Part shown: in pieces, positions 1-5,045 of the stretch
How positions within the stretch are numbered: position 1 is the first letter of the stretch
Layout: every line of letters begins with the position of its first letter
Assembly (NCBI GenBank): GCA_030691835.1
Contig: JAUYDO010000111.1
Coordinates: 1-5,045, forward strand
From: Dehalococcoidia bacterium
GTDB lineage: Bacteria > Chloroflexota > Dehalococcoidia > Dehalococcoidales > UBA3254
DNA length: 5,045 bases
Direction: 5' to 3'
The notes under the pieces: generated by a model
What the model saw: only the letters and a program-made list of their open reading frames with translations
Database searches by the model: none
Told to the model about the DNA's origin: nothing
Made by a program: the position numbers and the translations under genes

Positions 1-2
1 CG

Positions 3-602
3 ATGGCTCGTGAGCATAAGAACACCTTAATACGTCAAAAAGAGATACTCACCGCCGCCAGAAAGCTGATAGTCAGACACGGCAGTGAGCATGTCACTGT
101 ACGCAGAATTGCCAAGGAGATAGGTGTCTCCGAGGGCGCTATCTACAGGCACTTCAAGAGCAAGAGCGACGTCCTTTCTTTCCTGATTGACGACATCGAG
201 GACACGCTTCTGAAAGACATAGAAAAGAACTATGACGCCGGTGCGGGGACGATGGAGGTCATGGAACAAATTGCGCGTGGTCACATCTCGGCGATTGAGC
301 AGAGAAGGGGTGTCTCCCACCAGGTCATTGCTGAAATCGTCAGCTTCGGCGATAAACGGCTGAACAAAAAGGTTTTCGATGTCATCAATAAATATGTTGA
401 GCGAATAAAAGGGATACTGACCGAGGGCATGGAGGCGGGAGTGATAAGAGGGGACATTGACCCTGTGGCGGCGGCGACCCTCTTCTTCGGCATGACCCAG
501 GGACTGGTAAACACCTGGGCATTGAGCAACTACAGCTTCAAGCTGGAAGAAAGATACGCACCGGTATGGGAAGTCTTCCGTCAGGCTGTTATCAAGCACT
601 AG
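3..602 (+). CDS. TetR/AcrR-family transcriptional regulator
   Basis: A 199-residue protein of the usual length for TetR-family DNA-binding repressors. The N-terminal helix-turn-helix domain spans roughly residues 9-56: a first helix around KEILTAARKLIVRHG, then VTVRRIAKEIGVSEGAIYRHF, where GVSEGAIYRHF is the turn plus recognition helix and FKSKSDVL the following family signature. Residues 60-199 are mostly helical and form the ligand-binding/dimerisation half, with GDIDPVAAATLFFGMTQGLVN near residues 150-170, a pattern common in TetR C-terminal domains. The ligand cannot be told from sequence. The ATG is two bases from the window edge, so its ribosome-binding site is not visible and a slightly longer start cannot be excluded, but the protein already looks complete. 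It lies 110 bp upstream of otsA on the same strand, so local control of the trehalose genes, autoregulation, or no link to them are all possible. Family call very sure; target unknown. Confidence 0.93.
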   Translation: MAREHKNTLIRQKEILTAARKLIVRHGSEHVTVRRIAKEIGVSEGAIYRHFKSKSDVLSFLIDDIEDTLLKDIEKNYDAGAGTMEVMEQIARGHISAIEQRRGVSHQVIAEIVSFGDKRLNKKVFDVINKYVERIKGILTEGMEAGVIRGDIDPVAAATLFFGMTQGLVNTWALSNYSFKLEERYAPVWEVFRQAVIKH

Positions 603-712
603 CCTGGACTTTTATGGCATCTTCTGTTTTTCTGATATGTGTGAATTTATTGCGCATTTGTTTACTGGAATTCTGAGCGGTACTTCTGGTTGTGCGGAAG
701 GAGTCAGTTTGA
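603..712. other. Intergenic region between tetR and otsA
   Basis: This 110-bp gap is the only place in the window where a promoter or operator for the trehalose genes could sit. It is AT-richer than the flanking genes (about 600-670), as expected for a regulatory region. I looked for -35/-10 pairs: TTTACT (661-666) and GATATG (634-639) have no acceptable -35 partner at 16-18 bp. There is no good G+C hairpin followed by a T-run after the tetR stop; the T5 at 626-630 lacks a stem. No clear TetR-type palindrome is visible; TGCGCA (651-656) is a 6-bp palindrome with poorly matching arms. The only definite element is the otsA ribosome-binding site at its right end. Confidence 0.6.
696..703 (+). 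promoter_or_regulatory. Ribosome-binding site of otsA (decides the GTG start)
   Basis: GGAAGGAG, a strong Shine-Dalgarno match, lies 9 nt before the GTG at 713. A TTG at 709-711 is closer to the Shine-Dalgarno but is in another frame that stops after six codons, so GTG is the start. Confidence 0.85.
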
Positions 713-2188
713 GTGTGGACGAAAGATAGCCTGTGTGAGTTGGTTCGTGAAAAGCTGGGCGACTACAAATTCATAGCGGTATCTAACCGTGAGCCGTATG
801 TCCATACCTACTCTGGACACCAGGTTATTTGCCGGAGACCGCCGAGCGGTCTCACGGCGGCGCTGGACCCGGTGATGCAGGCTTGTGGCGGCATCTGGAT
901 TGCCCACGGTAGCGGCGACGCGGACAGGAGGACGGTTGATAGGAACAACAAAGTAAGCGTACCCCCGGAGAAGCCGAGCTATTCCCTCAAACGCATCTGG
1001 CTAAACAAGGAAGAAGAGGATGGCTACTACAATGGCTTTTCCAATAAAGCGCTCTGGCCTCTATGCCATATCGTTTATACCAGGCCTGCATTTGATGAAC
1101 CTGATTGGAATACCTATAAGAAGGTAAATAATATTTTTGCTGAGAGCGTCCTGGAGGAAGTGGGCACCGGTAAAGCCTTTGTCTTCGTTCAGGACTATCA
1201 CCTGGCGCTACTGCCCAAGCTGCTTAAGGAGGCAAACTCCAACATTATCACCGCCCACTTCTGGCACATCCCCTGGCCCAACGAGGAGGCTTTCCGTATC
1301 TGCCCCTGGCAAAATGAAATCCTGGAAGGGCTATTGAGCAATGATGTCATGGGCTTTCATATCCGCTATCACTGCAACAACTTCATGGAAACCGTCGGGC
1401 AGGCTCTGGAGGCACGTGTCGACTATGAACGATACGAGGTCTCCTATGGCGGCAAGAGAACGGCAGTGCGCCCGTTTCCCATCAGTGTTGACTTCGAAGA
1501 GCTTGACAGGGAGGCACAGGGGGCGGAGGTCACTGCCGAGGTCGATAGACTCAAGAATTGCCTGGGCTTGGATGATGAAGTGATTGGCATGGGTATAGAC
1601 CGGTTTGACTATACTAAGGGCATCCCTGACCGGTTTAAAGCCATTGACGGCTTCCTTGCAAAGTATCCTGAATACCAGGGTAAGGTAATTTTCATACAGG
1701 CTGGTGTTGCCAGCCGGGTCCTCATTCAGGAATATCAGTCTCTGAATAAGGAAATAGATAGCCTGGTAGAAAAGATAAATTGGAAATACGCCAAAGGGCG
1801 CTGGAAGCCGATAATCTGTCTCCGTGAGAACTTGCCACAAGTAAGTCTCATGGCACTGCGCCGGATGGCGGATTTCTGCGTGGTAAGCTCCCTCCACGAC
1901 GGCATGAACCTGGTAGCCAAGGAGTATGTCGCCAGCCGATTTGATGAAGGTGGCGTCCTCATTCTAAGTCCCTTTACCGGCGCGTCAAGGGAACTCACCG
2001 AAGCCCTGCTGGTAAATCCGTACGCTACGGACCAGTTTGCCGAGGCTATCAAGAAAGCGATTGAGATGCCCGAAGCCGAAAAACAAAAGCGCATGAAGAA
2101 GATGCGAGAAGTTGTACGGGAAAACAACATCTACAAGTGGGCAGCCGATATAATTTCTGAGCTGTTGAAGTTCGAGGTTGGAGTTTAG
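713..2188 (+). CDS. otsA: Trehalose-6-phosphate synthase (GT20 glycosyltransferase)
   Basis: Cytoplasmic retaining glycosyltransferase of family GT20, expected to transfer glucose from a nucleotide-glucose to glucose-6-phosphate, giving trehalose-6-phosphate and NDP. At 491 residues it is close to the usual bacterial OtsA length. Family landmarks occur in order: VSNREPY (23-29), the phosphate-binding loop PPSGLTAAL (43-51), GGIW (59-62), YYNGFSNKALWPLCH (105-119), QDYHLALLP (160-168), FWHIPWPNEEAFR (183-195), MGFHIRYHCNNF (213-224), PFPISVD (254-260), the donor-binding DRFDYTKG (296-303; the Arg/Lys pair matching R262/K267 of E. coli OtsA) and HDGMNLVAKEY (395-405; matching D361/E369). The loop reads SGL rather than the GGL of E. 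coli OtsA, and Trp62 probably matches its Trp40. These fit a subfamily I recall from environmental bacteria, in which donor and acceptor preferences are less certain. Start is GTG after a strong Shine-Dalgarno. The downstream phosphatase gene supports the trehalose-phosphate role. Confidence 0.95.
   Translation: MWTKDSLCELVREKLGDYKFIAVSNREPYVHTYSGHQVICRRPPSGLTAALDPVMQACGGIWIAHGSGDADRRTVDRNNKVSVPPEKPSYSLKRIWLNKEEEDGYYNGFSNKALWPLCHIVYTRPAFDEPDWNTYKKVNNIFAESVLEEVGTGKAFVFVQDYHLALLPKLLKEANSNIITAHFWHIPWPNEEAFRICPWQNEILEGLLSNDVMGFHIRYHCNNFMETVGQALEARVDYERYEVSYGGKRTAVRPFPISVDFEELDREAQGAEVTAEVDRLKNCLGLDDEVIGMGIDRFDYTKGIPDRFKAIDGFLAKYPEYQGKVIFIQAGVASRVLIQEYQSLNKEIDSLVEKINWKYAKGRWKPIICLRENLPQVSLMALRRMADFCVVSSLHDGMNLVAKEYVASRFDEGGVLILSPFTGASRELTEALLVNPYATDQFAEAIKKAIEMPEAEKQKRMKKMREVVRENNIYKWAADIISELLKFEVGV
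2180..2183 (+). promoter_or_regulatory. Ribosome-binding site of otsB, inside the end of otsA
   Basis: GGAG lies 8 nt before the TTG at 2192, within the last codons of otsA. This placement suggests otsB translation is coupled to otsA termination. Confidence 0.65.
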
Positions 2189-2191
2189 CAC

Positions 2192-3007
2192 TTGGAGCAT
2201 CTTCTCTCCGCGTGGAATGAAATCGCTGAACAGCTTAAGAAGGCCAGTCATATACTTCTTCTTTCGGATTATGATGGCACCCTCACCCCTATAGTTGCCA
2301 GACCGGAGCTTGCAGAACTGCCGGAATATTCCAGACACCTGCTACAGGCTCTGGCAAACAGCAATAACATCACAATGGGAATAATAAGCGGCAGGGCATT
2401 AGCCGACCTGAAAGACAGGGTAGGTGTCGAAGGTTTAATTTACGCCGGTAATCACGGGCTGGAGATAGAAGGACCGGACCTGAGATTTACAAATCCCAGG
2501 GCTAAAGAGGTGAAGCCGCTTTTTTGCCTCATGGGCAAAGTATTAAACAAGTCTTTAGGGACTATCAAGGGTGTCTTCGTGGAAGACAAGGGCCTCACAC
2601 TCAGCGTCCACTACCGTCAGGTTGATGAGGACAAAATCGAGGAGCTTAAGGATACCTTCGAACGGGTGGTGAGTGGCGCTCAGACTCTTGGTAAAATAAA
2701 AGTAACGCCGGGTAAAAAGGTATACGAGGTCAAGCCGGCTGTTGACTGGGATAAAGGGAAAGCGGTAAAACTGCTGATGAAAAGGTTCGGAAGGGGCGGT
2801 AGAGCGAGTGGGCTTATGCCCATATACATCGGTGACGACTTCGCCGATGAGGACGGATTCAAAGCTATAGAGCGGTATGGCAGCGGTTTCTCTGTCTTCG
2901 TCGGCGATGGCAGTCAACCTTCGAACGCGCGTTACTTCCTGAACTCGCCCGACGAAGTAGCTCTATTTCTGAGTAAGCTGCTGGAGCACCGGAGCGGCAC
3001 CGTATGA
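2192..3007 (+). CDS. otsB: Trehalose-6-phosphate phosphatase (HAD superfamily)
   Basis: Hydrolyses trehalose-6-phosphate to trehalose and phosphate, the second step of the OtsAB pathway, in the cytoplasm. The 271-residue length is typical. HAD motifs are complete: motif I SDYDGTLTP (25-33), with Asp26 as expected nucleophile and Asp28 as acid/base; motif II IISGR (64-68); the family markers GNHGLEIEG (86-94) and VEDKGLTLSVHYR (130-142); a KPAVDWDKGKA stretch (181-191) carrying the motif III-type lysine; and motif IV IYIGDDFADEDGF (211-223) for Mg2+ binding. The cap domain lies roughly at 110-180. The start is TTG at 2192, only 3 nt after the otsA stop and 8 nt after a GGAG. No ATG in this frame precedes motif I, and the TTG gives the usual short helix before it. 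The stop overlaps the ATG of the next gene by 4 nt. Strong identification; the exact start is fairly sure. Confidence 0.95.
   Translation: MEHLLSAWNEIAEQLKKASHILLLSDYDGTLTPIVARPELAELPEYSRHLLQALANSNNITMGIISGRALADLKDRVGVEGLIYAGNHGLEIEGPDLRFTNPRAKEVKPLFCLMGKVLNKSLGTIKGVFVEDKGLTLSVHYRQVDEDKIEELKDTFERVVSGAQTLGKIKVTPGKKVYEVKPAVDWDKGKAVKLLMKRFGRGGRASGLMPIYIGDDFADEDGFKAIERYGSGFSVFVGDGSQPSNARYFLNSPDEVALFLSKLLEHRSGTV
2991..2994 (+). promoter_or_regulatory. Ribosome-binding site of the channel gene, inside the end of otsB
   Basis: GGAG lies 9 nt before the ATG at 3004. The ATG overlaps the otsB stop (ATGA, 3004-3007), so stop-start coupling is likely. Confidence 0.65.
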
Positions 3008-4827
3008 ACACGCTCACGCCCATCCTCATTCCGGTCGCTGTCTTTATTGTCGCCCTGCTTGCAACGCTGTGGCTCAGCAGGACTGCGTTCAAGTACCTCG
3101 CAAAGAGGTACAGTGGTGCCCGGTGGTCGGTGGACAGGGTACTGAGAACTGTACGGGTGCCGGTAATTCTCTGGTGTCTCACCTTCAGCGCTTACCTGGC
3201 GCTGGCGGTCTACAGGGTGCCACCTGTGTGGGAAGACCTGGTGGCAAAGACGTTATGGACTCTCTTCTCACTCTCTGTATTTCTGGGTATATCCAATTTC
3301 GTTTTCGGGCAGGGCATCTCCTGGGTACAGCGGCGCAGGCTCCCAGAGCTGATTATCAGGGTCATAGCTGTCGGTGCTACGGCTGTCCTTCTGTTCTTTG
3401 CGGTGCTCGTGCTCCTGTATATCTGGGAGCGACCCGGTAACCCCCTGAGCGCCGCATTAGACTGGCTTAAGGTAAACTGGCTGGCAGTGCTGGTTCCGCT
3501 CGCCGTGTTTGCGGTTGCACTTGTTGTTTTATTGTGGCTCAGGCGGTTCGCTTACGAGCGCCTGAAAGGGTGGCTCAGCAGAATCGGCGGAGAGGAAGAG
3601 AGAATACTGGTACAGGCTATCAAGGGTCCCTCGGTGCTCCTGGTTTTCATCATAAGTATTTATATAGCGGTGGTGGTGTCCGCCGCTCCCCCGGAATGGA
3701 AAAGTTCAACCGGAAGGGGACTATGGACTCTATTCATGGCGTCGCTTACCGTATCCGTGTTGAGCGTGGTGAACGGCTTTCTCACTGTATACGGAGATAA
3801 GTGGAACCTGCCGCGTGACACGGTGCTAGTCCTGAGAAATACCATCAGAATTGTCTTCCTGATTGTCGTGGTGCTGGCGGTACTGGAAATGTGGGGAATA
3901 CCGACCAGCCCGATTCTCATACTCATCATTGTGCTGGCACTGGGCGCGGCGCTGGCTTTCAGAGACGTCATTCCCAACCTCTTCGCCGGTTTCCAGCTCA
4001 GCGCCACACGGCAAGTCAAAGTGGGCGACTATATCAAACTCGAGACCGGTGAGGAAGGATACGTGCTTGAAGTCGGCTGGAACAACACGCACATCAAGTC
4101 CCAGGACGAAAGCGTAGTCATTGTTCCTAACAGCAAGCTTCTCCGGCACACGGTTGTCAAGTACGGCCGCCATCTGAGAAGGGCGAGCCAGCCTTTCCGG
4201 TTCAATACGCGAACGCATATCACAGAGCTGACCGGTCTAAAGGCACGGAATCTGCGGGAGATGGCGGACATCCTTAGAAAAGCACCTGATGCGATAGTCT
4301 ACTACCATGCCCACCGTTTCCTCGAAGAGCGGCATTACCTGACCCCGGAGCCGTCTAACGATTTCGCCGTCTGGGTAAGTGACGCGCTCGGTGACGAGAT
4401 GCTGGGGGAAGCCCTCGCCAGCGTGGACACCTTCGTATTTCCCAGCCTGGCAGCGCTAAGGGACCGGCTGGTTGTGATAATAGATGAGCATATTGCGAGG
4501 GGTTCGGACGACAGGCCTGCGGTGGAGGGTGCAGAATTCTACTTCATGAAATCGGTCAGTGTACTTTTACCCACTCCCTACATGGCTTATGACCTGAAGG
4601 AGTTCGCTGAGGCACTGCGAATAATAAGCCTGGGAGCCCTGTATTTCCACATGTTTGAAGCGAGGCTCCGGTTGGGCAGGGAGCTTAACGACTTCTCTTT
4701 ATGGCTGGAGAATGGACTGGGTGAGACGGAACTGGGCAAGGAAATTGCCAGGATTGACCCCTACACGTACACCCTGGAGGGACTGAGATTAGCGCTGTTG
4801 CAGACCGTAGAAAAAAACGTCAAATAA
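3004..4827 (+). CDS. MscS-type mechanosensitive channel with duplicated membrane module and a DUF5752-like cytoplasmic tail
   Basis: A 607-residue inner-membrane protein. Residues 1-330 hold about nine hydrophobic helices (near 7-25, 53-71, 83-101, 114-140, 158-179, 209-228, 239-259, 279-297 and 301-330). The last has the MscS pore-helix pattern LGAALAFRDVIPNLFAGFQL (313-332). The MscS beta domain follows: VKVGDYIKLETGEEGYVLEV (338-357), then NNTHIKSQDESVVIVPNSKLL (360-380). Such channels open under membrane tension to release solutes. The helices before the pore form two homologous halves (about 7-150 and 162-305). In place of the usual MscS alpha/beta C-terminus there is a tail (398-605) of two homologous units with NDF...W...LG...LG signatures. 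From memory it resembles DUF5752, seen near trehalose synthase genes; its function is not known to me. The ATG at 3004 overlaps the otsB stop, and the 3' end overlaps the treT frame. Channel call strong; its coupling to trehalose is inferred from context. Confidence 0.88.
   Translation: MNTLTPILIPVAVFIVALLATLWLSRTAFKYLAKRYSGARWSVDRVLRTVRVPVILWCLTFSAYLALAVYRVPPVWEDLVAKTLWTLFSLSVFLGISNFVFGQGISWVQRRRLPELIIRVIAVGATAVLLFFAVLVLLYIWERPGNPLSAALDWLKVNWLAVLVPLAVFAVALVVLLWLRRFAYERLKGWLSRIGGEEERILVQAIKGPSVLLVFIISIYIAVVVSAAPPEWKSSTGRGLWTLFMASLTVSVLSVVNGFLTVYGDKWNLPRDTVLVLRNTIRIVFLIVVVLAVLEMWGIPTSPILILIIVLALGAALAFRDVIPNLFAGFQLSATRQVKVGDYIKLETGEEGYVLEVGWNNTHIKSQDESVVIVPNSKLLRHTVVKYGRHLRRASQPFRFNTRTHITELTGLKARNLREMADILRKAPDAIVYYHAHRFLEERHYLTPEPSNDFAVWVSDALGDEMLGEALASVDTFVFPSLAALRDRLVVIIDEHIARGSDDRPAVEGAEFYFMKSVSVLLPTPYMAYDLKEFAEALRIISLGALYFHMFEARLRLGRELNDFSLWLENGLGETELGKEIARIDPYTYTLEGLRLALLQTVEKNVK
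3022..3918 (+). repeat. Protein-level tandem duplication of the channel's membrane module
   Basis: Residues about 7-150 and 162-305 align along their length at an offset of 155-156 residues. ILIPVAVFIVALLATLWLSR (7-26) matches VLVPLAVFAVALVVLLWLRR (162-181). YRVPPVWED (70-78) corresponds to SAAPPEWKS (226-234), and LWTLF recurs exactly (84-88 and 240-244). Over residues 7-34 versus 162-189 I count 14 identities in 28. Only the second copy runs on into an MscS pore helix; the first ends in a hydrophobic helix (114-140) and a linker. The DNA copies have diverged, apart from short stretches such as TATGGACTCT near 3253 and 3720, so the duplication is old. Confidence 0.75.
4776..4780 (+). promoter_or_regulatory. 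Probable ribosome-binding site of the treT-like gene
   Basis: GGAGG, a five-base anti-16S match, lies 7 nt before the ATT codon at 4788, which is in frame with the conserved TreT N-terminus. It is within the channel coding sequence. The spacing is ideal, and this is the main support for an ATT start. Confidence 0.5.
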
Positions 4828-5045
4828 AACTTTCCGACTATGAGCCGATTGCAGGCAAGAGCAATATTGAAGAGCTCAAGCTCCTGGCTTCGGCGCTGTC
4901 GGGTAAGGTGATTCAGAACATAAACTCCACCTTTACCGGCGGCGGCGTGGCTGAGATACTGAACCGTATGATACCACTCCTGCAACAGCTCGGCGTGGAC
5001 GCGCGGTGGAACATCATCAAGGGTAGTGACGAGTTCTTCCAGGTG
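4788..5045 (+). CDS. treT: TreT-like trehalose synthase (glycosyltransferase family 4), 5' part only
   Basis: Only the N-terminal 86 codons are inside the window; the frame stays open at the right edge. The region from LSDY (residues 15-18) through NINSTFTGGGVAEIL (44-58) to GVDARWNIIKGSDEFFQV (69-86) closely follows the N-terminus of trehalose glycosyltransferring synthase TreT as I remember it from Thermococcus litoralis (LEDY..., NSTSFGGGVAEIL, GIDARWFVIEGTDEFF). The GGG loop is the first nucleotide-sugar/phosphate-binding turn of a GT-B fold. TreT makes trehalose directly from NDP-glucose and glucose and can run in reverse. The start is uncertain. The frame is open from 4758 but has no ATG, GTG or TTG before GTG 4908 (residue 41), which would cut off conserved sequence and has no Shine-Dalgarno. 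I place the start at ATT 4788, behind GGAGG, which leaves 14 residues before LSDY. A -1 frameshift from the channel gene is the alternative. Confidence 0.85.
   Translation, partial: MSAVADRRKKRQIKLSDYEPIAGKSNIEELKLLASALSGKVIQNINSTFTGGGVAEILNRMIPLLQQLGVDARWNIIKGSDEFFQV
4812..4818 (+). other. A AAA AAC slippery heptamer at the channel/treT junction
   Basis: In the channel frame the codons read GAA AAA AAC GTC AAA TAA, so 4812-4818 is a correctly phased X XXY YYZ heptamer two codons before the stop codon at 4825. A -1 slip here enters exactly the treT frame. No spaced Shine-Dalgarno about 10 nt upstream and no strong hairpin just downstream is visible, so function is unproven. It may simply be a lysine-rich end with an A7 run. 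Confidence 0.35.

Larger units (their letters stand above)
4195..4818 (+). repeat. Protein-level tandem duplication in the channel's C-terminal tail (DUF5752-like)
   Basis: Residues 398-495 and 512-605 are two copies of one unit. Both begin FxF (398-400 and 512-514), continue with L-K/R-E-x-A-x-x-L-R (417-425 and 531-539) and an aromatic-His motif (YYH 433-435, YFH 547-549), then NDFxxWxxxxLGxxxLG (452-468 and 562-578). Between N452-D475 and N562-D585 I count 10 identities in 24, at a constant offset of 110; the first part runs at an offset of 114. The tail has no hydrophobic segment, so it should lie in the cytoplasm below the beta domain. The DUF5752 label is from memory. Confidence 0.7.

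Noticed and set aside
27..599. A 190-codon open frame on the minus strand across the tetR gene
   Set aside because: It mirrors tetR; its translation shows no recognisable domain, while the plus strand has a textbook TetR protein.
603..640. Rho-independent terminator after tetR
   Set aside because: There is a T5 run at 626-630 but no G+C-rich stem directly before it.
644..663. TetR operator palindrome around TGCGCA
   Set aside because: Only the central six bases are symmetric; the arms mismatch at most positions.
605..690. Sigma-70-like promoter elements between tetR and otsA
   Set aside because: Candidate -10 boxes (GATATG, TTTACT) have no acceptable -35 at normal spacing; I could not support a call.
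1331..1897. A 188-codon minus-strand open frame inside otsA
   Set aside because: The plus strand there carries the conserved catalytic motifs of OtsA; the antisense translation has no family features.
4840..4910. ATG at 4840 as a possible start for the last gene
   Set aside because: It is in the channel frame, not the treT frame, and hits a TGA after about 23 codons.
4761..4985. A 74-codon minus-strand open frame at the channel/treT junction
   Set aside because: It lies antisense to the conserved TreT N-terminus and the channel tail, with no recognisable content.

Overview
The window is about 5 kb of densely packed, single-strand bacterial DNA holding most of a trehalose / osmotic-stress gene cluster. 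Five genes run left to right on the + strand: a TetR-family regulator (3-602), trehalose-6-phosphate synthase otsA (713-2188), trehalose-6-phosphate phosphatase otsB (2192-3007), a large MscS-type mechanosensitive channel with an unusual C-terminal extension (3004-4827), and the first ~86 codons of a TreT-like trehalose glycosyltransferase that leaves the right edge. Base composition is moderate (a little over 50 % GC by eye). GTG and TTG starts and good Shine-Dalgarno sequences mark it as bacterial. The OtsA subtype (VSNREPY / DPVMQACGG / FWHIPWPNEEAF) and the partnership with TreT remind me of anaerobic sediment or subsurface lineages such as Chloroflexota (Dehalococcoidia) or deltaproteobacteria-like groups; that is a recollection and weakly held.

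Layout: the only real intergenic gap is 603-712 (110 bp) between tetR and otsA. From 713 onward the genes are almost certainly one transcription unit: otsA and otsB are 3 bp apart, otsB and the channel gene overlap by 4 bp (ATGA), and the treT frame overlaps the end of the channel gene. No convincing promoter or terminator is visible in the gap, so tetR may be co-transcribed with the rest or the promoter may be non-canonical.

How the genes work together (inference): OtsA makes trehalose-6-phosphate from a nucleotide-glucose and glucose-6-phosphate, and OtsB removes the phosphate to give trehalose. TreT joins NDP-glucose and glucose directly into trehalose, or runs in reverse. The channel is the kind of protein that opens when turgor rises. 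The cluster thus joins compatible-solute synthesis (two routes) with a membrane-tension release valve.

The most interesting item is the channel. Its membrane part is an internal tandem duplication, followed by the MscS pore helix and beta domain. A second internal tandem duplication of about 95-residue units then forms a cytoplasmic tail that looks like the DUF5752-type domain I associate with trehalose loci. The channel/treT junction is also odd: treT has no ATG, GTG or TTG start ahead of its conserved N-terminus. Instead there is an ATT behind a perfect GGAGG, and an in-phase A AAA AAC heptamer that by -1 slippage would fuse the channel to TreT.
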